A DNA stretch of 43,721 nt, from contig JAMNYG010000206.1 of NCBI GenBank assembly GCA_023622945.1, forward strand, positions 1-43,721, written 5' to 3'. Below, piece after piece: positions 24,580 to 34,690 of this stretch (within the stretch, counting starts at the first letter, position 1; the number at the start of each line of letters is the position of its first letter). The stretch comes from Bacillota bacterium (GTDB lineage Bacteria > Bacillota > Clostridia > Acetivibrionales > JAMNYG01). The notes under the pieces are model-generated. The model was not told the DNA's origin. It did not search any database and worked only from the letters and a program-made list of their open reading frames with translations. Both the position numbers and the translations under genes were made by a program.

Positions 24580-26046
24580 TTACTTTGAATGGCCGGTCCA
24601 CCTGAGCACCGGCATACGGGCGGCCCTGACCTCATCCAGCCTTCCCACCACGGTGGTGTGGGGAGCCCCCTTCACCTTTTCAGGCTCTGTTTCGGCTTCT
24701 CTTGCTATCTGTATCATTGCATCTATAAACTCATCCAGGGTTTCTTTGCTTTCTGTCTCTGTAGGTTCTATCATCAAGGCTTCTTTTACGATCAGGGGGA
24801 AATATACCGTAGGAGGATGGTATCCGAAATCCAGAAGCCTTTTGGCAATATCAAGGGTGGACACTCCCTTTTCCTTTTGCTTTACACCCGAAAGAACAAA
24901 CTCGTGCATGCACACCCTGTCATAGGGCAGGTGGTAATATTCCTTTAGCTTTTTCATGAGGTAATTGGCATTAAGAACCGCAGCCTGTGCTACTTCCTTC
25001 AGTCCTTCATGTCCTTGGGACATGATATATGCATAAGCCTTGACCACCACGTTGAAATTCCCGTAGAAGGACTTAACCCTTCCGATGGACAGCGGCCTGT
25101 CATAATCCAGGTAATACCGGCCATCAGAATATTCTATCAAGGGTACGGGAAGAAACGGCACAAGCTCCTTTTTGACCCCTACCGGCCCTGAGCCGGGTCC
25201 TCCTCCGCCATGAGGGGTACTGAAAGTTTTGTGCAGGTTAAGATGCACTACATCAAAGCCCATGTCACCCGGGCGGGAAATCCCTACTATGGCATTTGCG
25301 TTAGCTCCGTCATAATAAAGCAGTCCACCTGCATTATGGACTATTTCTGCAATTTCAGTGATATTCTCTTCAAATAGTCCGAGGGTATTGGGATTGGTCA
25401 GCATTAATCCGGCAATTTCATCGCTCATAAGGGCCTTTAATGCTTCTACATCCACGCAGCCTCTTTCATTGGATTTTACCTCTAAAACTTCAAATCCGGC
25501 AACCGCAGCCGATGCAGGATTGGTGCCATGGGCCGAGTCCGGAACTATGATTTTGTTTCTTTTGCCCTGGCCACGGCTCTCATGGTAAGCCTTTATGATC
25601 ATAAGTCCCGTAAGTTCCCCATGTGCTCCGGCTGCAGGTTGCAGGGAAACTCTTTCCATGCCGGTGATCTCAGCAAGCATCCTGTCAGCCTTGTACATCA
25701 GTTCAAGGCATCCCTGCACGGTATCTTCCGGCTGATACGGATGTACCCTGGTAAAGCCGCTCAGCCTGGCCACATCTTCATTTACCTTTGGGTTATACTT
25801 CATTGTACAGGAACCAAGAGGATAAAAACCGGAATCGACTCCGTGGTTTCTGCGGGACAATGCGGTAAAATGCCTTACTGCATCCACTTCGGAGACCTCC
25901 GGAAGGTCCGCAGGAGTCTGCCTTAGTAATTCTTCCGGAATAAGGTCTGCCATATCTTTTCGGGGTACATCGCATTCGGGCAGCGAATATGCTCTTCGGC
26001 CTTCCCGGCTTTTCTCGAAAATCAGCTTTACTTCTCTTGAACTCAT
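24580..26046 (-). CDS. gcvPB: Glycine dehydrogenase (decarboxylating) subunit 2
   Basis: This is the C-terminal subunit of the split P protein, which decarboxylates glycine and passes the aminomethyl group to GcvH. It is 488 residues from ATG 26046. The PLP-binding Lys is in [16 protein letters not shown] (K273), with [12 protein letters not shown] and [16 protein letters not shown] as further family marks. The ATG overlaps the gcvPA stop by four bases (ATGA). It is the last gene of the operon, followed by a terminator. Confidence 0.97.
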   Translation of the reverse strand: MSSREVKLIFEKSREGRRAYSLPECDVPRKDMADLIPEELLRQTPADLPEVSEVDAVRHFTALSRRNHGVDSGFYPLGSCTMKYNPKVNEDVARLSGFTRVHPYQPEDTVQGCLELMYKADRMLAEITGMERVSLQPAAGAHGELTGLMIIKAYHESRGQGKRNKIIVPDSAHGTNPASAAVAGFEVLEVKSNERGCVDVEALKALMSDEIAGLMLTNPNTLGLFEENITEIAEIVHNAGGLLYYDGANANAIVGISRPGDMGFDVVHLNLHKTFSTPHGGGGPGSGPVGVKKELVPFLPVPLIEYSDGRYYLDYDRPLSIGRVKSFYGNFNVVVKAYAYIMSQGHEGLKEVAQAAVLNANYLMKKLKEYYHLPYDRVCMHEFVLSGVKQKEKGVSTLDIAKRLLDFGYHPPTVYFPLIVKEALMIEPTETESKETLDEFIDAMIQIAREAETEPEKVKGAPHTTVVGRLDEVRAARMPVLRWTGHSK

Positions 26047-27383
26047 ACACCCACCGCCTTTCCTGCAAGCTGGTCGATTTCCTCCCTGGTCCTCTTTTCG
26101 GTTACGGCAACAAGCCATCCGTTTTGGATCTCAGGATAGAACTTTTCAATCTCCAATCCGCCGATGATTTTGGATCCAAGAAGCCTCCTGTTCAGATCCG
26201 AAACAGGTTCTTTTGCCCTGACAACAAACTCCTTGAAGAACGGCGCTGAAAATACCGGTTGGAATTTTCCCGTGGCCGTCAGCTTCTCGTACGCATAATG
26301 GGACTTTTGGAGGCACAAATCCGCAACTTCCTTTAATCCCTGTTTACCCATGACAGTCAGGTAAACCGTCGCAGCCAATGCATTTAAAGCCTGGTTTGAA
26401 CAAATGTTGGATGTGGCTTTTTCCCTCCTGATATGCTGTTCCCTTGTCTGCATTGTCAGGACAAAACCTCTTCTTCCCTCTGCATCAATTGTCTCTCCTG
26501 CAATTCTGCCGGGCATCCTTCTTAAAAGCTCTTTCTTTGCGGCGAAAAAGCCTAAATATGGACCTCCGAAATTTAAGGGGTTGCCGAGGGGCTGTCCTTC
26601 ACCCACGGCTATATCTGCTCCGGCTTCTCCCGGGGATTTTAAAACTGCCAAAGAAATGGGATCTGCGCTTACTATGAACAGGGCCCCGTACTTATGGGCC
26701 AAGGCGGCGATTTCAGACAAATTCTCTATTATTCCGAAAAAGTTTGGATTCTGTACTATGACGGCAGCAGTCCGGCCGGATATTTTGCTCTCCAGCTCTT
26801 CCAGGTCAACTCTTCCGTCGGAGTACCCTATTTCCTTCACGTCGCAACCGTTAAACCTGGAATAGGTTTTCAGGACTGTCCTGCTTTCCGGATGCACCGA
26901 GCTTGCCACCAGGACTTCATTTCTCTTTACCGCCTGGCAGGCCATAACTGCTGCCTCGGTCAATGCCGTAGCCCCGTCGTACATTGATGCGTTTGCCACA
27001 TCCATTCCGGTAAGCTGGCATATCATTGTCTGGTACTCAAATATTGCCTGCAGGGTACCCTGACTGATTTCAGGCTGATAAGGGGTATATGATGTATAGA
27101 ATTCCTGCCTGGACAGTACGTGCCCTACAACACTGGGAATATAATGGTCGTAAGCTCCTGCTCCAAGGAAACAGGTATATTCGTCAAGGTTGGCGTTCTT
27201 GCCTGCAATTTCCTGCATATGCTTTACCAGTTCAGGTTCTGACAAAGCTTTCGGTAAATCAAGAGGCTTTTTCAGCCTGGCTTCTTCGGGAATGCTTTCA
27301 AAAAGCTGTTCAGGACTGCCCATCCCCAGCTCTTTAAGCATTTCCCCCTGCTGATGCCTGGTATTGGGTATATACCTTGACAT
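26043..27383 (-). CDS. gcvPA: Glycine dehydrogenase (decarboxylating) subunit 1
   Basis: This is the N-terminal subunit of the two-subunit P protein found in Firmicutes. It has 446 residues. [51 protein letters not shown] and the [19 protein letters not shown] segment identify it. It starts two bases after the gcvH stop region and overlaps gcvPB by four bases, so the subunits are translated together. Confidence 0.97.
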   Translation of the reverse strand: MSRYIPNTRHQQGEMLKELGMGSPEQLFESIPEEARLKKPLDLPKALSEPELVKHMQEIAGKNANLDEYTCFLGAGAYDHYIPSVVGHVLSRQEFYTSYTPYQPEISQGTLQAIFEYQTMICQLTGMDVANASMYDGATALTEAAVMACQAVKRNEVLVASSVHPESRTVLKTYSRFNGCDVKEIGYSDGRVDLEELESKISGRTAAVIVQNPNFFGIIENLSEIAALAHKYGALFIVSADPISLAVLKSPGEAGADIAVGEGQPLGNPLNFGGPYLGFFAAKKELLRRMPGRIAGETIDAEGRRGFVLTMQTREQHIRREKATSNICSNQALNALAATVYLTVMGKQGLKEVADLCLQKSHYAYEKLTATGKFQPVFSAPFFKEFVVRAKEPVSDLNRRLLGSKIIGGLEIEKFYPEIQNGWLVAVTEKRTREEIDQLAGKAVGV

Positions 27384-27385
27384 TA

Positions 27386-27769
27386 TTAAGCCTCCTCTTT
27401 GCAGAATTTCTCATAATCATCAAAATCCATCAATTCGTCAAGTTCACTTTCATCATCAAGCTCAACGACTGCTATCCAGCTGTCATAAGGAGCTTCATTG
27501 ATTTTTTCAGGTGCATCCGCAAGTTCCTGGTTTGTTTCAATAACCGTCCCTGAAACAGGGCTGTAAATATCTGAAGCGGCTTTAACCGATTCCACGACAC
27601 CAAGAACATCCCCTGCCGAAAGCTTTGCTCCGGTTTCAGGCAACTCGACAAAAACAATGTCACCCAGCGCATTCTGTGCATAATCGCTTATACCTATATA
27701 CGCTTTTTTACCCTCTGCCCTTACCCATTCATGTTCTCTTGAAAATCTGAAATCTTTCATGTCTGCCAT
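27386..27769 (-). CDS. gcvH: Glycine cleavage system H protein
   Basis: This is the 127-residue lipoyl carrier of the glycine cleavage complex. The lipoylated Lys is in VVESVKAASDIYSPVSG (K63). REHEWVRAEG and ISDYAQNALGDIVFVELPE match the family. It lies between gcvT and gcvPA in the same transcript. No lipoate ligase gene is present in the window. Confidence 0.97.
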   Translation of the reverse strand: MADMKDFRFSREHEWVRAEGKKAYIGISDYAQNALGDIVFVELPETGAKLSAGDVLGVVESVKAASDIYSPVSGTVIETNQELADAPEKINEAPYDSWIAVVELDDESELDELMDFDDYEKFCKEEA

Positions 27770-27835
27770 AAGAATAACCTCCTATATTTTGATAATTCTC
27801 CTATATTTTTTAATTCTTTTTATTGAAAGGAATTT

Positions 27836-28921
27836 TTACTTTCTTTTATAGAAGGGAGTTTTTACAACCACTGCCTTAAGGTTTTTGTTTCTTACAGCCA
27901 CCTGGATTTCGGTTCCTGTTTCAGAATATCCGGCCTTAACAAGTCCAAGCCCTATATTTTTCCTAAGTGTGGGAGAATAGCTTCCTGTGGTCACAAAGCC
28001 TATTTTGTCTCCATCCGCATATATATCGTAACCGTGTCTTGGTATTCCCCTGTCTGTCATCTCAAACCCTACAAGTTTTCTTTTTACTCCCTGTACATCC
28101 TGTGCCGCAAGAGCCGACCTCCCTATGAATTCTCCCTTGTTGAGCTTTACAAACCTGCCAAGACCTGCTTCCAGGGGAGAAATCTCCTCGGATAATTCGT
28201 GTCCGTATAAGGGCAATGCAGCCTCAAACCGCAGGGTGTCACGGGCACCAAGCCCGGCAGGTTTCAAACCTTCTTCCTTTCCCGCCTCCAGCAGATCATC
28301 CCAAAGCTTCTCCACCTTATCCGGACTTACGTATATTTCAAATCCGTCTTCCCCGGTATATCCTGAACGGGAAACAAGGGTCTTTATACCGTTGATCTCT
28401 ACATCAGGTCTGAAACGGTAATACCTGATTTCTTCCAGGGGCTCATCGGTAAGTTTTTTGAGTATGCTCTCTGCCTTGGGACCTTGCAGTGCCAGCAGGC
28501 TGTACTGGTACGATACGTCTTCGATATGTACTCCTGCCTCCTTGTGTTCCGTTATCCACCGGTAATCCTTCTCGGTGTTGGCGGCGTTTACAACAAGAAG
28601 AAACTCCTGCTCTCCCAGCCTGTATATCAGCAGGTCATCAACCACTCCGCCCTCCGGATTGCACATGGGAGAATAAACTGCCTGGCCTGCCGCTGCTTTG
28701 GAAATATCATTGGTCACAAGTTTTTGTATAAACTGAAGGGCTTCATGTCCCCGTATCAATATCTCACCCATATGGGAGACATCGAAAAGACCTGCTGCAT
28801 TCCTCACTCCTTCATGTTCCTCCAGTATTCCTTCATACTGTACCGGCATCATCCAGCCGCCGAATTCTATCATTTTGGCCCCCAGCTTAAGGTGCCTGTC
28901 ATATAGCGGAGTCTTCTTCAT
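27836..28921 (-). CDS. gcvT: Glycine cleavage system T protein (aminomethyltransferase)
   Basis: GcvT transfers the methylene group from GcvH to tetrahydrofolate, releasing ammonia. It is 361 residues from ATG 28921 (AGGGGG upstream; an in-frame start seven codons earlier is less likely). LGAKMIEFGGWMMPVQYEGI, GLFDVSHMGEI and the SRSGYTGEDGFEIYVSP folate-binding region are clear. It is the first gene of the operon, about 65 nt after the riboswitch terminator. Confidence 0.97.
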   Translation of the reverse strand: MKKTPLYDRHLKLGAKMIEFGGWMMPVQYEGILEEHEGVRNAAGLFDVSHMGEILIRGHEALQFIQKLVTNDISKAAAGQAVYSPMCNPEGGVVDDLLIYRLGEQEFLLVVNAANTEKDYRWITEHKEAGVHIEDVSYQYSLLALQGPKAESILKKLTDEPLEEIRYYRFRPDVEINGIKTLVSRSGYTGEDGFEIYVSPDKVEKLWDDLLEAGKEEGLKPAGLGARDTLRFEAALPLYGHELSEEISPLEAGLGRFVKLNKGEFIGRSALAAQDVQGVKRKLVGFEMTDRGIPRHGYDIYADGDKIGFVTTGSYSPTLRKNIGLGLVKAGYSETGTEIQVAVRNKNLKAVVVKTPFYKRK

Positions 28922-28984
28922 GCCACATCCCCCTAAATCCATGTATTTATCACTTAATATTCATACTTTACCCAAAACAGGCCA

Positions 28985-29024
28985 TAAAAAATTAAGGACG
29001 ACACGGCGATATGCCAGTCGTCCT
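28985..29024 (-). terminator. Riboswitch-controlled terminator before gcvT
   Basis: On the minus strand AGGACGAC ... GTCGTCCTTAATTTTTT forms an extended stem (inner GGC/GCC pairs) and U-tract directly after the second glycine aptamer. It is the likely expression platform, with glycine favouring readthrough. Confidence 0.8.
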
Positions 29025-29212
29025 CTGTTTTTCTGACCTGAGAGATTCTACCCCGCAGACATCGGCATGGGGTATTGCTCCTTCGGTGCCAAGTGAATTG
29101 GCTTTTCAGAGTTATGTCCGCATACAGTCCTTTTGCCTGAAAGTTTCATTGCATGAATGGCAGCCATGCAATTTACTTCTTCGGCTCTTGAAACCAAGTA
29201 TCTCCTGCATGC
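29025..29212 (-). ncRNA. Tandem glycine riboswitch
   Basis: Two glycine aptamers follow one another on the minus strand. The first (about 29210-29105) contains GGAGATAC, GAGCCGAAGAAG and ACTTTCAGGCAAAAGGAC. The second (about 29103-29025) contains GCACCGAAGGAGCAA and AATCTCTCAGGTCAGAAAAACAGAGG. These CCGAAG-AG and CTCAGG-AAAAGGAC/ACAGAGG elements are the conserved core of the family. It lies just upstream of gcvT-H-PA-PB, its standard target. Confidence 0.92.
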
Positions 29213-29253
29213 ATCATCCATCTTTATTTGATTTTTCCATCCTATATTATTAT

Positions 29254-29282
29254 ATATTAATATTTCACCAAATACTACTCAA
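29254..29282 (-). promoter_or_regulatory. Promoter candidate of the gcv riboswitch transcript
   Basis: On the minus strand TTGAGT (29282-29277), 17-nt spacer, TAATAT (29259-29254), about 40 nt before the first aptamer. Confidence 0.5.
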
Positions 29283-29385
29283 ATTTATTAAGAGAAAAAT
29301 AAACATTTCCCTTCTTATTTCTGCCTTCATCCCATAACCAAAGTAACGGGCTTTCTGCTAAAGTTTTGTAAATTAACGCTCCCCT

Positions 29386-30618
29386 TTATTCTTCCGATTT
29401 TCTCCTTAACATGGTATACTCGGGGACTTCACGTTCAACAGGCATATAAACCGTCATTTGGGGATGGGGAGCCACATCTATATCTTCCCCTTCTTCATTC
29501 TTCATCCAGGAAATCTTCTGGATGAAATATTCTCCTTCAGGTGGCACCACTTCCACTGTGTCGCCGGCAAACATCCTGTTCCTCTGCTCGACCGTCGCGA
29601 TACCCGTTTCCCTGTCGTATGCCTTTACAACACCTACAAAGTCATAACCCCGTATATACGAACTGGAATTATATATCTGGTCTTTCGGTCCGGGCTTTCC
29701 GAAATAAAAGCCGGTGGTAAATTCCCTGTGGCTTACCTTGGAAACTTCTTCAAGCCAGCCGGGGTTAAACCTGTATCCCTCTGGGTTTTCAAGGTATTTG
29801 TCTATTGCTTCCCTGTAAGCCTTGACAACCGTGGCTACATAATAGGAACTCTTCATTCTTCCCTCTATTTTAAGGCCTGTTACTCCTGACTCTATAATTT
29901 CCGGGATATGTTCAATCATGCACAGGTCCCTGGAATTAAATATAAACGTCCCTCTTTCATTCTCGTAAACCGGCATGTATTCTCCCGGCCTTTTTTCCTC
30001 AACAAGGTAGTATTTCCAGCGGCAGGGATGGGCACATTGTCCCCTGTTGGAGTCACGCCCTGCCATGTAACTGCTGAGAAGGCACCTTCCCGAATAGGAT
30101 ATGCACATGGCACCGTGTATGAAAACTTCCAGTTCCAAATCTTCGGGCGTTTTCTCCCTTATTTCGGAAATTTCCTCCAATGAGAGCTCCCGGGCAAGTA
30201 TAATCCTCTTTACCCCAAGCCTATGCCAGAACAATGCGCTTTTCCAGTTTGTATTGTTTGCCTGTGTGCTGAGGTGAATTTCCATGTCAGGATTTGCTTC
30301 CTTTACAATGGAAAAAACTCCGGGATCGGAAATTATTATGGCATCGACGCCAAGCTCTGAAACATAATGAACATACTCGGGCATGCCCTTGAGGTCTTCG
30401 TTGTGGGGAATGATGTTCATGGTAAGATATACCCTTTTGCCCCTTGAATGAGCAAAATCAATTCCTTCCTTCATCTCATCCAGGGTGAAATTTTCGGCAA
30501 AAGCCCTGAGCCCGTATGCCTCGCCGCCCATGTATACGGCATCGGCACCATATATAATTGCCATCTTAAGCTTTTCAAGACTGCCTGCAGGAGCAAGCAA
30601 TTCTATTCTCTTATTCAT
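29386..30618 (-). CDS. trhP: Peptidase U32-family tRNA hydroxylation protein TrhP
   Basis: This 410-residue U32 protein acts, by homology to B. subtilis YrrO/E. coli YegQ, in prephenate-dependent 5-hydroxylation of tRNA uridine 34. The U32 signature EVFIHGAMCISYSGRCLLSSYM (~residues 167-188) and the following RGQCAHPCRWKY provide the conserved cysteines. The C-terminal beta domain (YDFVGVVKAYDRETGIATVEQRNRMFAGDTVEV) is present. It follows trmR and mltG, the same order as yrrL-yrrM-yrrN-yrrO in B. subtilis, but only one U32 gene is found. Older annotations call it a collagenase-like protease. Confidence 0.9.
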   Translation of the reverse strand: MNKRIELLAPAGSLEKLKMAIIYGADAVYMGGEAYGLRAFAENFTLDEMKEGIDFAHSRGKRVYLTMNIIPHNEDLKGMPEYVHYVSELGVDAIIISDPGVFSIVKEANPDMEIHLSTQANNTNWKSALFWHRLGVKRIILARELSLEEISEIREKTPEDLELEVFIHGAMCISYSGRCLLSSYMAGRDSNRGQCAHPCRWKYYLVEEKRPGEYMPVYENERGTFIFNSRDLCMIEHIPEIIESGVTGLKIEGRMKSSYYVATVVKAYREAIDKYLENPEGYRFNPGWLEEVSKVSHREFTTGFYFGKPGPKDQIYNSSSYIRGYDFVGVVKAYDRETGIATVEQRNRMFAGDTVEVVPPEGEYFIQKISWMKNEEGEDIDVAPHPQMTVYMPVEREVPEYTMLRRKSEE

Positions 30619-30765
30619 AGGTCCTCCTGATACTGCAAAAACAGATCACATTTCCTGTTGCGGATGTTTTTATTTATTCAGTCCCTTTCTATATGATCTT
30701 TATTCTCTCTTATCCGGTTTTGGAAAATCTGCCTGTCAACCGGCAGCTCTTGTCAGCAATATCCG

Positions 30766-31404
30766 TCACAATTTGTATGATAAAGCTATACCGTCTCCTA
30801 CCGGAAGGATGCTTGTTTCAAGTTCTTCCGAGCTGCAAAGGCTGTCCAGGTAGTCCCTGAGCCTTTTTACTATGGTCTTTTTACGCCTGATCACGAGGTC
30901 ATCCGAAGCCACCATGCCTTTATAGAGCACATTGTCCGAAACAAGCAGTCCACCGCTTCTCAGAAGGCGTAGGCAATGGGGCAGAAATTCCGGATATTGA
31001 CCTTTTGCCGCATCCAGAAATATTATATCATACTTTTTATCCAGGCATTCCAGCACCTCGGATGCTTCCCCTATAATTACATTTATAGTATCCTGCAAAC
31101 CGGCTCTCTTTATGTTTTCTTTTGCCTGTTCTCCCATGGGTTCATATCTTTCAATGGTATCTATGATTCCCCCGGGCTCAAGTACTGTGGAAAAAAGTAT
31201 GGCCGAATATCCTATGGCAGTTCCTACCTCAAGGATACGCCTGGGCTTTTGCATCTTTCCCAGCACCACCAGAAGCCTTGCCACTTCAGGGTGCACTATG
31301 GGAATACTGTTTTTTTCGGCATATTCTTCAAGCTCCCGAAGTATACCCCGGTTTTTCTTTATTGTTTTCCTGATGTAGTTGTTAACATAGTCATAACAAA
31401 TCAT
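30766..31404 (-). CDS. trmR: tRNA 5-hydroxyuridine methyltransferase TrmR (O-methyltransferase)
   Basis: This 212-residue class I SAM methyltransferase of the COMT-like family has the SAM motif ILEVGTAIGYSAILFS and the metal-site region IIFLDAAKGQYPEF ... LVSDNVLYKG. B. subtilis TrmR (YrrM) turns ho5U34 of tRNA into mo5U34, and the next gene (trhP) makes the ho5U. The ATG at 31404 has GGAG eight bases upstream; the open frame extends 27 codons further without homology. It lies between mltG and trhP. Confidence 0.88.
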   Translation of the reverse strand: MICYDYVNNYIRKTIKKNRGILRELEEYAEKNSIPIVHPEVARLLVVLGKMQKPRRILEVGTAIGYSAILFSTVLEPGGIIDTIERYEPMGEQAKENIKRAGLQDTINVIIGEASEVLECLDKKYDIIFLDAAKGQYPEFLPHCLRLLRSGGLLVSDNVLYKGMVASDDLVIRRKKTIVKRLRDYLDSLCSSEELETSILPVGDGIALSYKL

Positions 31405-31509
31405 AAAGGTATCTCCGGTTAAGTTAAATTGATTCGGGTCCCCGGCAGCCGGCTCCATACTGCATGGAGAACGGGCATTTTGCAAGCTGCCATTTATATG
31501 TTCACATTC

Positions 31510-32805
31510 CTAATAGCTGACCCCATATTTCTTCATTGCGGCCTGGTGTTCCGAGTATGTCCTGGAAAAATGGTGAGTTCCGTCACCTTTTGCAACGAAG
31601 AACAGGTATTCGGTATCTTCGGGATACAAAGCCGCTTCAATGGAGTCCAATCCGGGAGAACAGATGGGCCCGGGAGGCAATCCCTCATGCTCGTAGGTAT
31701 TGTACGGATGATCCACCTTTGTGTCCTGCTCGGTAATAACGTCCAGGTACTTGCCTTTTTCATAGAAGTTTATATATTGTATGGTTGCGCAGGACTGCAA
31801 TTTCTTCAAAGACGGATCCTTGCTGTTGAGCCTTTTATAGAATATACCTGCAATGGTCATTCTTTCTTCATGCCTTTGGGCTTCCCTTTCAACTATTGAT
31901 GCCAGCGTAATGACCTGATGGACGGTAAGCCCCAGGTCCTCGGCCTTTTTGTAGAATTCAGGATACTTGAACTTCCTGTTGAAATTATCCAGCATCTTAA
32001 CGATAATCTCTTTTTCGGTGGCATTCATTCCAAACTCATAGGTGTCGGGGAACAGATATCCTTCCAGCCTGTTCTCACCCTTGGGCAGATCCTTAAGGAA
32101 GGGATAGTCAAAATCTTCAGTATTGGCTATTCTGTTAAACTCTTCCCTGTCTATGAGTTTTTTGCTTTCAAATAGATCCACTATCTGCTTATAGGTATAG
32201 CCTTCAGGTATGGTTACCCTGACGGTTAAAGGCTTACCGGAGAGGATTCTCATGATTTCATCGTACCCAAGGCCGGCCTTAAGCCTGTGCACACCTGACT
32301 GGTACAAGCCGTCATATCCGTTTATTCTTGAAAGCAACTTGAATATAAAGGTAGATTTAATGATGCCTTTTTGATGCAGCAGATCTGCTATTGTGGTGGT
32401 ATTGGAGTTGTAAGGGATTTCAAGAAGAATTTCTTCATCCTGGCTTATCACTATTTCGGGAAGCTGATCGCTGATTTTATCGGTATCCATCACATATCTG
32501 TACGCCAGGTAACCGCTGAAGTATGCCGTCAAAACGACGACAACAAAAAGGGACAGCCAGAAGACTATCCTTCTCCTCAACAATGTCATCAAGAACATTA
32601 AAAATCCCGTTATACCTATCAGGCATCCTGCAAGAACCTTTCCCAAGCCGTCATAATCCCATTTCCATCCCGAAAGATTGCTCTTGGCAATAAAAGTTCC
32701 CACAAGGCCAAAAACAACCGGACCTGCAAGGATAATTCCTGCTGCCATCAGAGCTACGCTGATCAGCAATAAAACGATTCTAAGGTATATAATTTTGCGG
32801 TACAT
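31510..32805 (-). CDS. mltG: Endolytic murein transglycosylase MltG
   Basis: MltG cuts nascent glycan strands in the membrane and ends their extension. It is a 431-residue protein. N-terminal membrane segments (up to residue ~115) are followed by a LysM-like region (NTTTIADLLHQKGIIKS, VTIPEGYTYKQIVDLF) and the YceG domain with the catalytic Glu in LASIVEREAQ. EGLPPGPICSPGLDSIEAALYP is a family mark. It has more N-terminal membrane helices (apparently three) than the single-anchor E. coli protein. The ATG at 32805 is preferred to a TTG two codons earlier. Confidence 0.93.
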   Translation of the reverse strand: MYRKIIYLRIVLLLISVALMAAGIILAGPVVFGLVGTFIAKSNLSGWKWDYDGLGKVLAGCLIGITGFLMFLMTLLRRRIVFWLSLFVVVVLTAYFSGYLAYRYVMDTDKISDQLPEIVISQDEEILLEIPYNSNTTTIADLLHQKGIIKSTFIFKLLSRINGYDGLYQSGVHRLKAGLGYDEIMRILSGKPLTVRVTIPEGYTYKQIVDLFESKKLIDREEFNRIANTEDFDYPFLKDLPKGENRLEGYLFPDTYEFGMNATEKEIIVKMLDNFNRKFKYPEFYKKAEDLGLTVHQVITLASIVEREAQRHEERMTIAGIFYKRLNSKDPSLKKLQSCATIQYINFYEKGKYLDVITEQDTKVDHPYNTYEHEGLPPGPICSPGLDSIEAALYPEDTEYLFFVAKGDGTHHFSRTYSEHQAAMKKYGVSY

Positions 32806-32823
32806 AAACAATACCCACTCCCC

Positions 32824-34653
32824 TTAATTTGAAGCCTTTTTGCTTCTGCTTTTGGCCCTCTGCTCGGTATCCAGAATTCTTTTTCTGAGCCTTATGCTCT
32901 TTGGTGTTATTTCCACCAGTTCATCATCGGCGATAAACTCCAGCGCTTCTTCAATGCTCATGATTTTAGGAGGAGACAGCCTCAGCGCCTCATCGGAACC
33001 TGCCGCCCTCATGTTGGTAACGTGTTTCTTCTTGCACACGTTGACCACAATATCTTCCGATCTTGAATTTTCCCCGACGATCATCCCTTCATATACCATG
33101 GTGCCGGGTTTTATAAACAGCGTTCCCCTTTCCTGGGCATTGTACAGTCCGTAGGTGACTGCTTCACCGGTTTCCCATGCTACCAGAGAGCCTCTTTGCC
33201 TGCTTTCTATCTCGCCTTTGTAAACGTCATAACCGTAAAATATGTGATTAATTATACCATTTCCTTTTGTATCAGTCAAAAACTCAGAGCGGTATCCGAT
33301 AAGCCCTCTTGCGGGTATTTTGAACTCAAGGCGAATATGTCCGTCATTTAAAGTATACATGTTGACCATTTCAGCCCTTCTTGCTCCAAGTTTTTCCATA
33401 ACCACTCCCATATATTCCTCGGGGACATCAATTATCAGGTATTCTATCGGCTCACATATTTTGCCGTCAATCTCCTTCAGTATAACCCTGGGTTTGGATA
33501 CCTGGAACTCATAGCCTTCTCTTCTCATCGTTTCTATTAATATTGAAAGATGAAGCTCTCCTCTTCCCGACACCTTGAACGCATCGGGAGAATCGGTTTC
33601 CTCCACTCTCATGCTGAGGTTGGTTTCAGCTTCCTTAAAAAGCCTCTCCCTCAGATGCCTTGAAGTTACATATGTCCCCTCCATGCCGGCAAAGGGGCTG
33701 TCGTTTACGCTGAAGGTCATGGTTATTGTAGGCTCGTCAATATCCACAAAAGGCAACGGTTCGGGATTTTCAATATCGCATATCGTTTCGCCGATGGTGA
33801 TATCGGTTATCCCTGACACGGCTACAATATCTCCCAGCATGGCCTCAAGGCACTCAATTCTCTTCAGACCCTTAAATTCATAGAGCCTGCTTACCTTGGC
33901 CTGAAGGACGCTCCCATCCTTTCTGCAGACAGCCACCTGCTGTCCGGACCTTATTTTTCCCCTTTCGATCCTGCCTATGGCTATTCTTCCAACATAATCG
34001 TCATAATCCACGCTGGATACCAGAAGCTGCAGGGGGGCTTCCATATCCCCTTTGGGAGCGGGTACTTTGTTCACTATGGTTTCAAATAACGGTTGAAGGT
34101 TTATCCTGTCATCCTGCAGATCATATACTGCATATCCTTCCCTTGAAGAAGCGTACAACAGGGGAAACTCCAGCTGATCGTCATCGGCTCCCAGCTCAAT
34201 GAAAAGGTCAAGAACTTCATCTACGACTTCCATCGGTCTTGCATCAGGCCTGTCAATCTTGTTTACAATCACAATGGGTTTTAAGCTCATCTGAAGAGCC
34301 TTTTTCAGCACAAATCTGGTCTGGGGCATGGGGCCGTCAAATGCATCCACCAGGAGCAGAACCCCATCTACCATCTTGAGCACCCGTTCAACCTCACCGC
34401 CGAAATCCGCGTGTCCCGGTGTGTCAACAATATTTATCTTTATCCCTTTATAATCTACGGCGGTATTTTTTGAAAGTATGGTTATTCCGCGTTCCCTCTC
34501 AAGTTCATTGGAATCCAGCACTCTTTCCTGTACCTGTTCATTTTCCCTGAATATTCCGCTCTGCTTAAGCATCTGGTCAACCAGTGTTGTTTTTCCATGG
34601 TCAACATGAGCGATTATTGCAACATTTCTTACATCACTTCTGATATTTTCCAC
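32824..34653 (-). CDS. typA: Ribosome-associated translational GTPase TypA/BipA
   Basis: This is a 609-residue GTPase related to EF-G that acts in 50S assembly and stress adaptation. G1 AHVDHGKTT (16-24), G3 DTPGH and G4 NKIDRP are present. The C-terminal BipA-specific domain ([47 protein letters not shown]) separates it from EF-G and LepA. It lies 18 bp upstream of mltG in the same direction. Confidence 0.96.
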   Translation of the reverse strand: MENIRSDVRNVAIIAHVDHGKTTLVDQMLKQSGIFRENEQVQERVLDSNELERERGITILSKNTAVDYKGIKINIVDTPGHADFGGEVERVLKMVDGVLLLVDAFDGPMPQTRFVLKKALQMSLKPIVIVNKIDRPDARPMEVVDEVLDLFIELGADDDQLEFPLLYASSREGYAVYDLQDDRINLQPLFETIVNKVPAPKGDMEAPLQLLVSSVDYDDYVGRIAIGRIERGKIRSGQQVAVCRKDGSVLQAKVSRLYEFKGLKRIECLEAMLGDIVAVSGITDITIGETICDIENPEPLPFVDIDEPTITMTFSVNDSPFAGMEGTYVTSRHLRERLFKEAETNLSMRVEETDSPDAFKVSGRGELHLSILIETMRREGYEFQVSKPRVILKEIDGKICEPIEYLIIDVPEEYMGVVMEKLGARRAEMVNMYTLNDGHIRLEFKIPARGLIGYRSEFLTDTKGNGIINHIFYGYDVYKGEIESRQRGSLVAWETGEAVTYGLYNAQERGTLFIKPGTMVYEGMIVGENSRSEDIVVNVCKKKHVTNMRAAGSDEALRLSPPKIMSIEEALEFIADDELVEITPKSIRLRKRILDTEQRAKSRSKKASN

Positions 34654-34690
34654 AAAGACTCTCCTTTATCCGGTAGTATAGCTTATAATC

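Noticed and set aside
29386-30618. Collagenase/protease function for the U32 protein
   Set aside because: Synteny with trmR and mltG supports a tRNA hydroxylation role instead.
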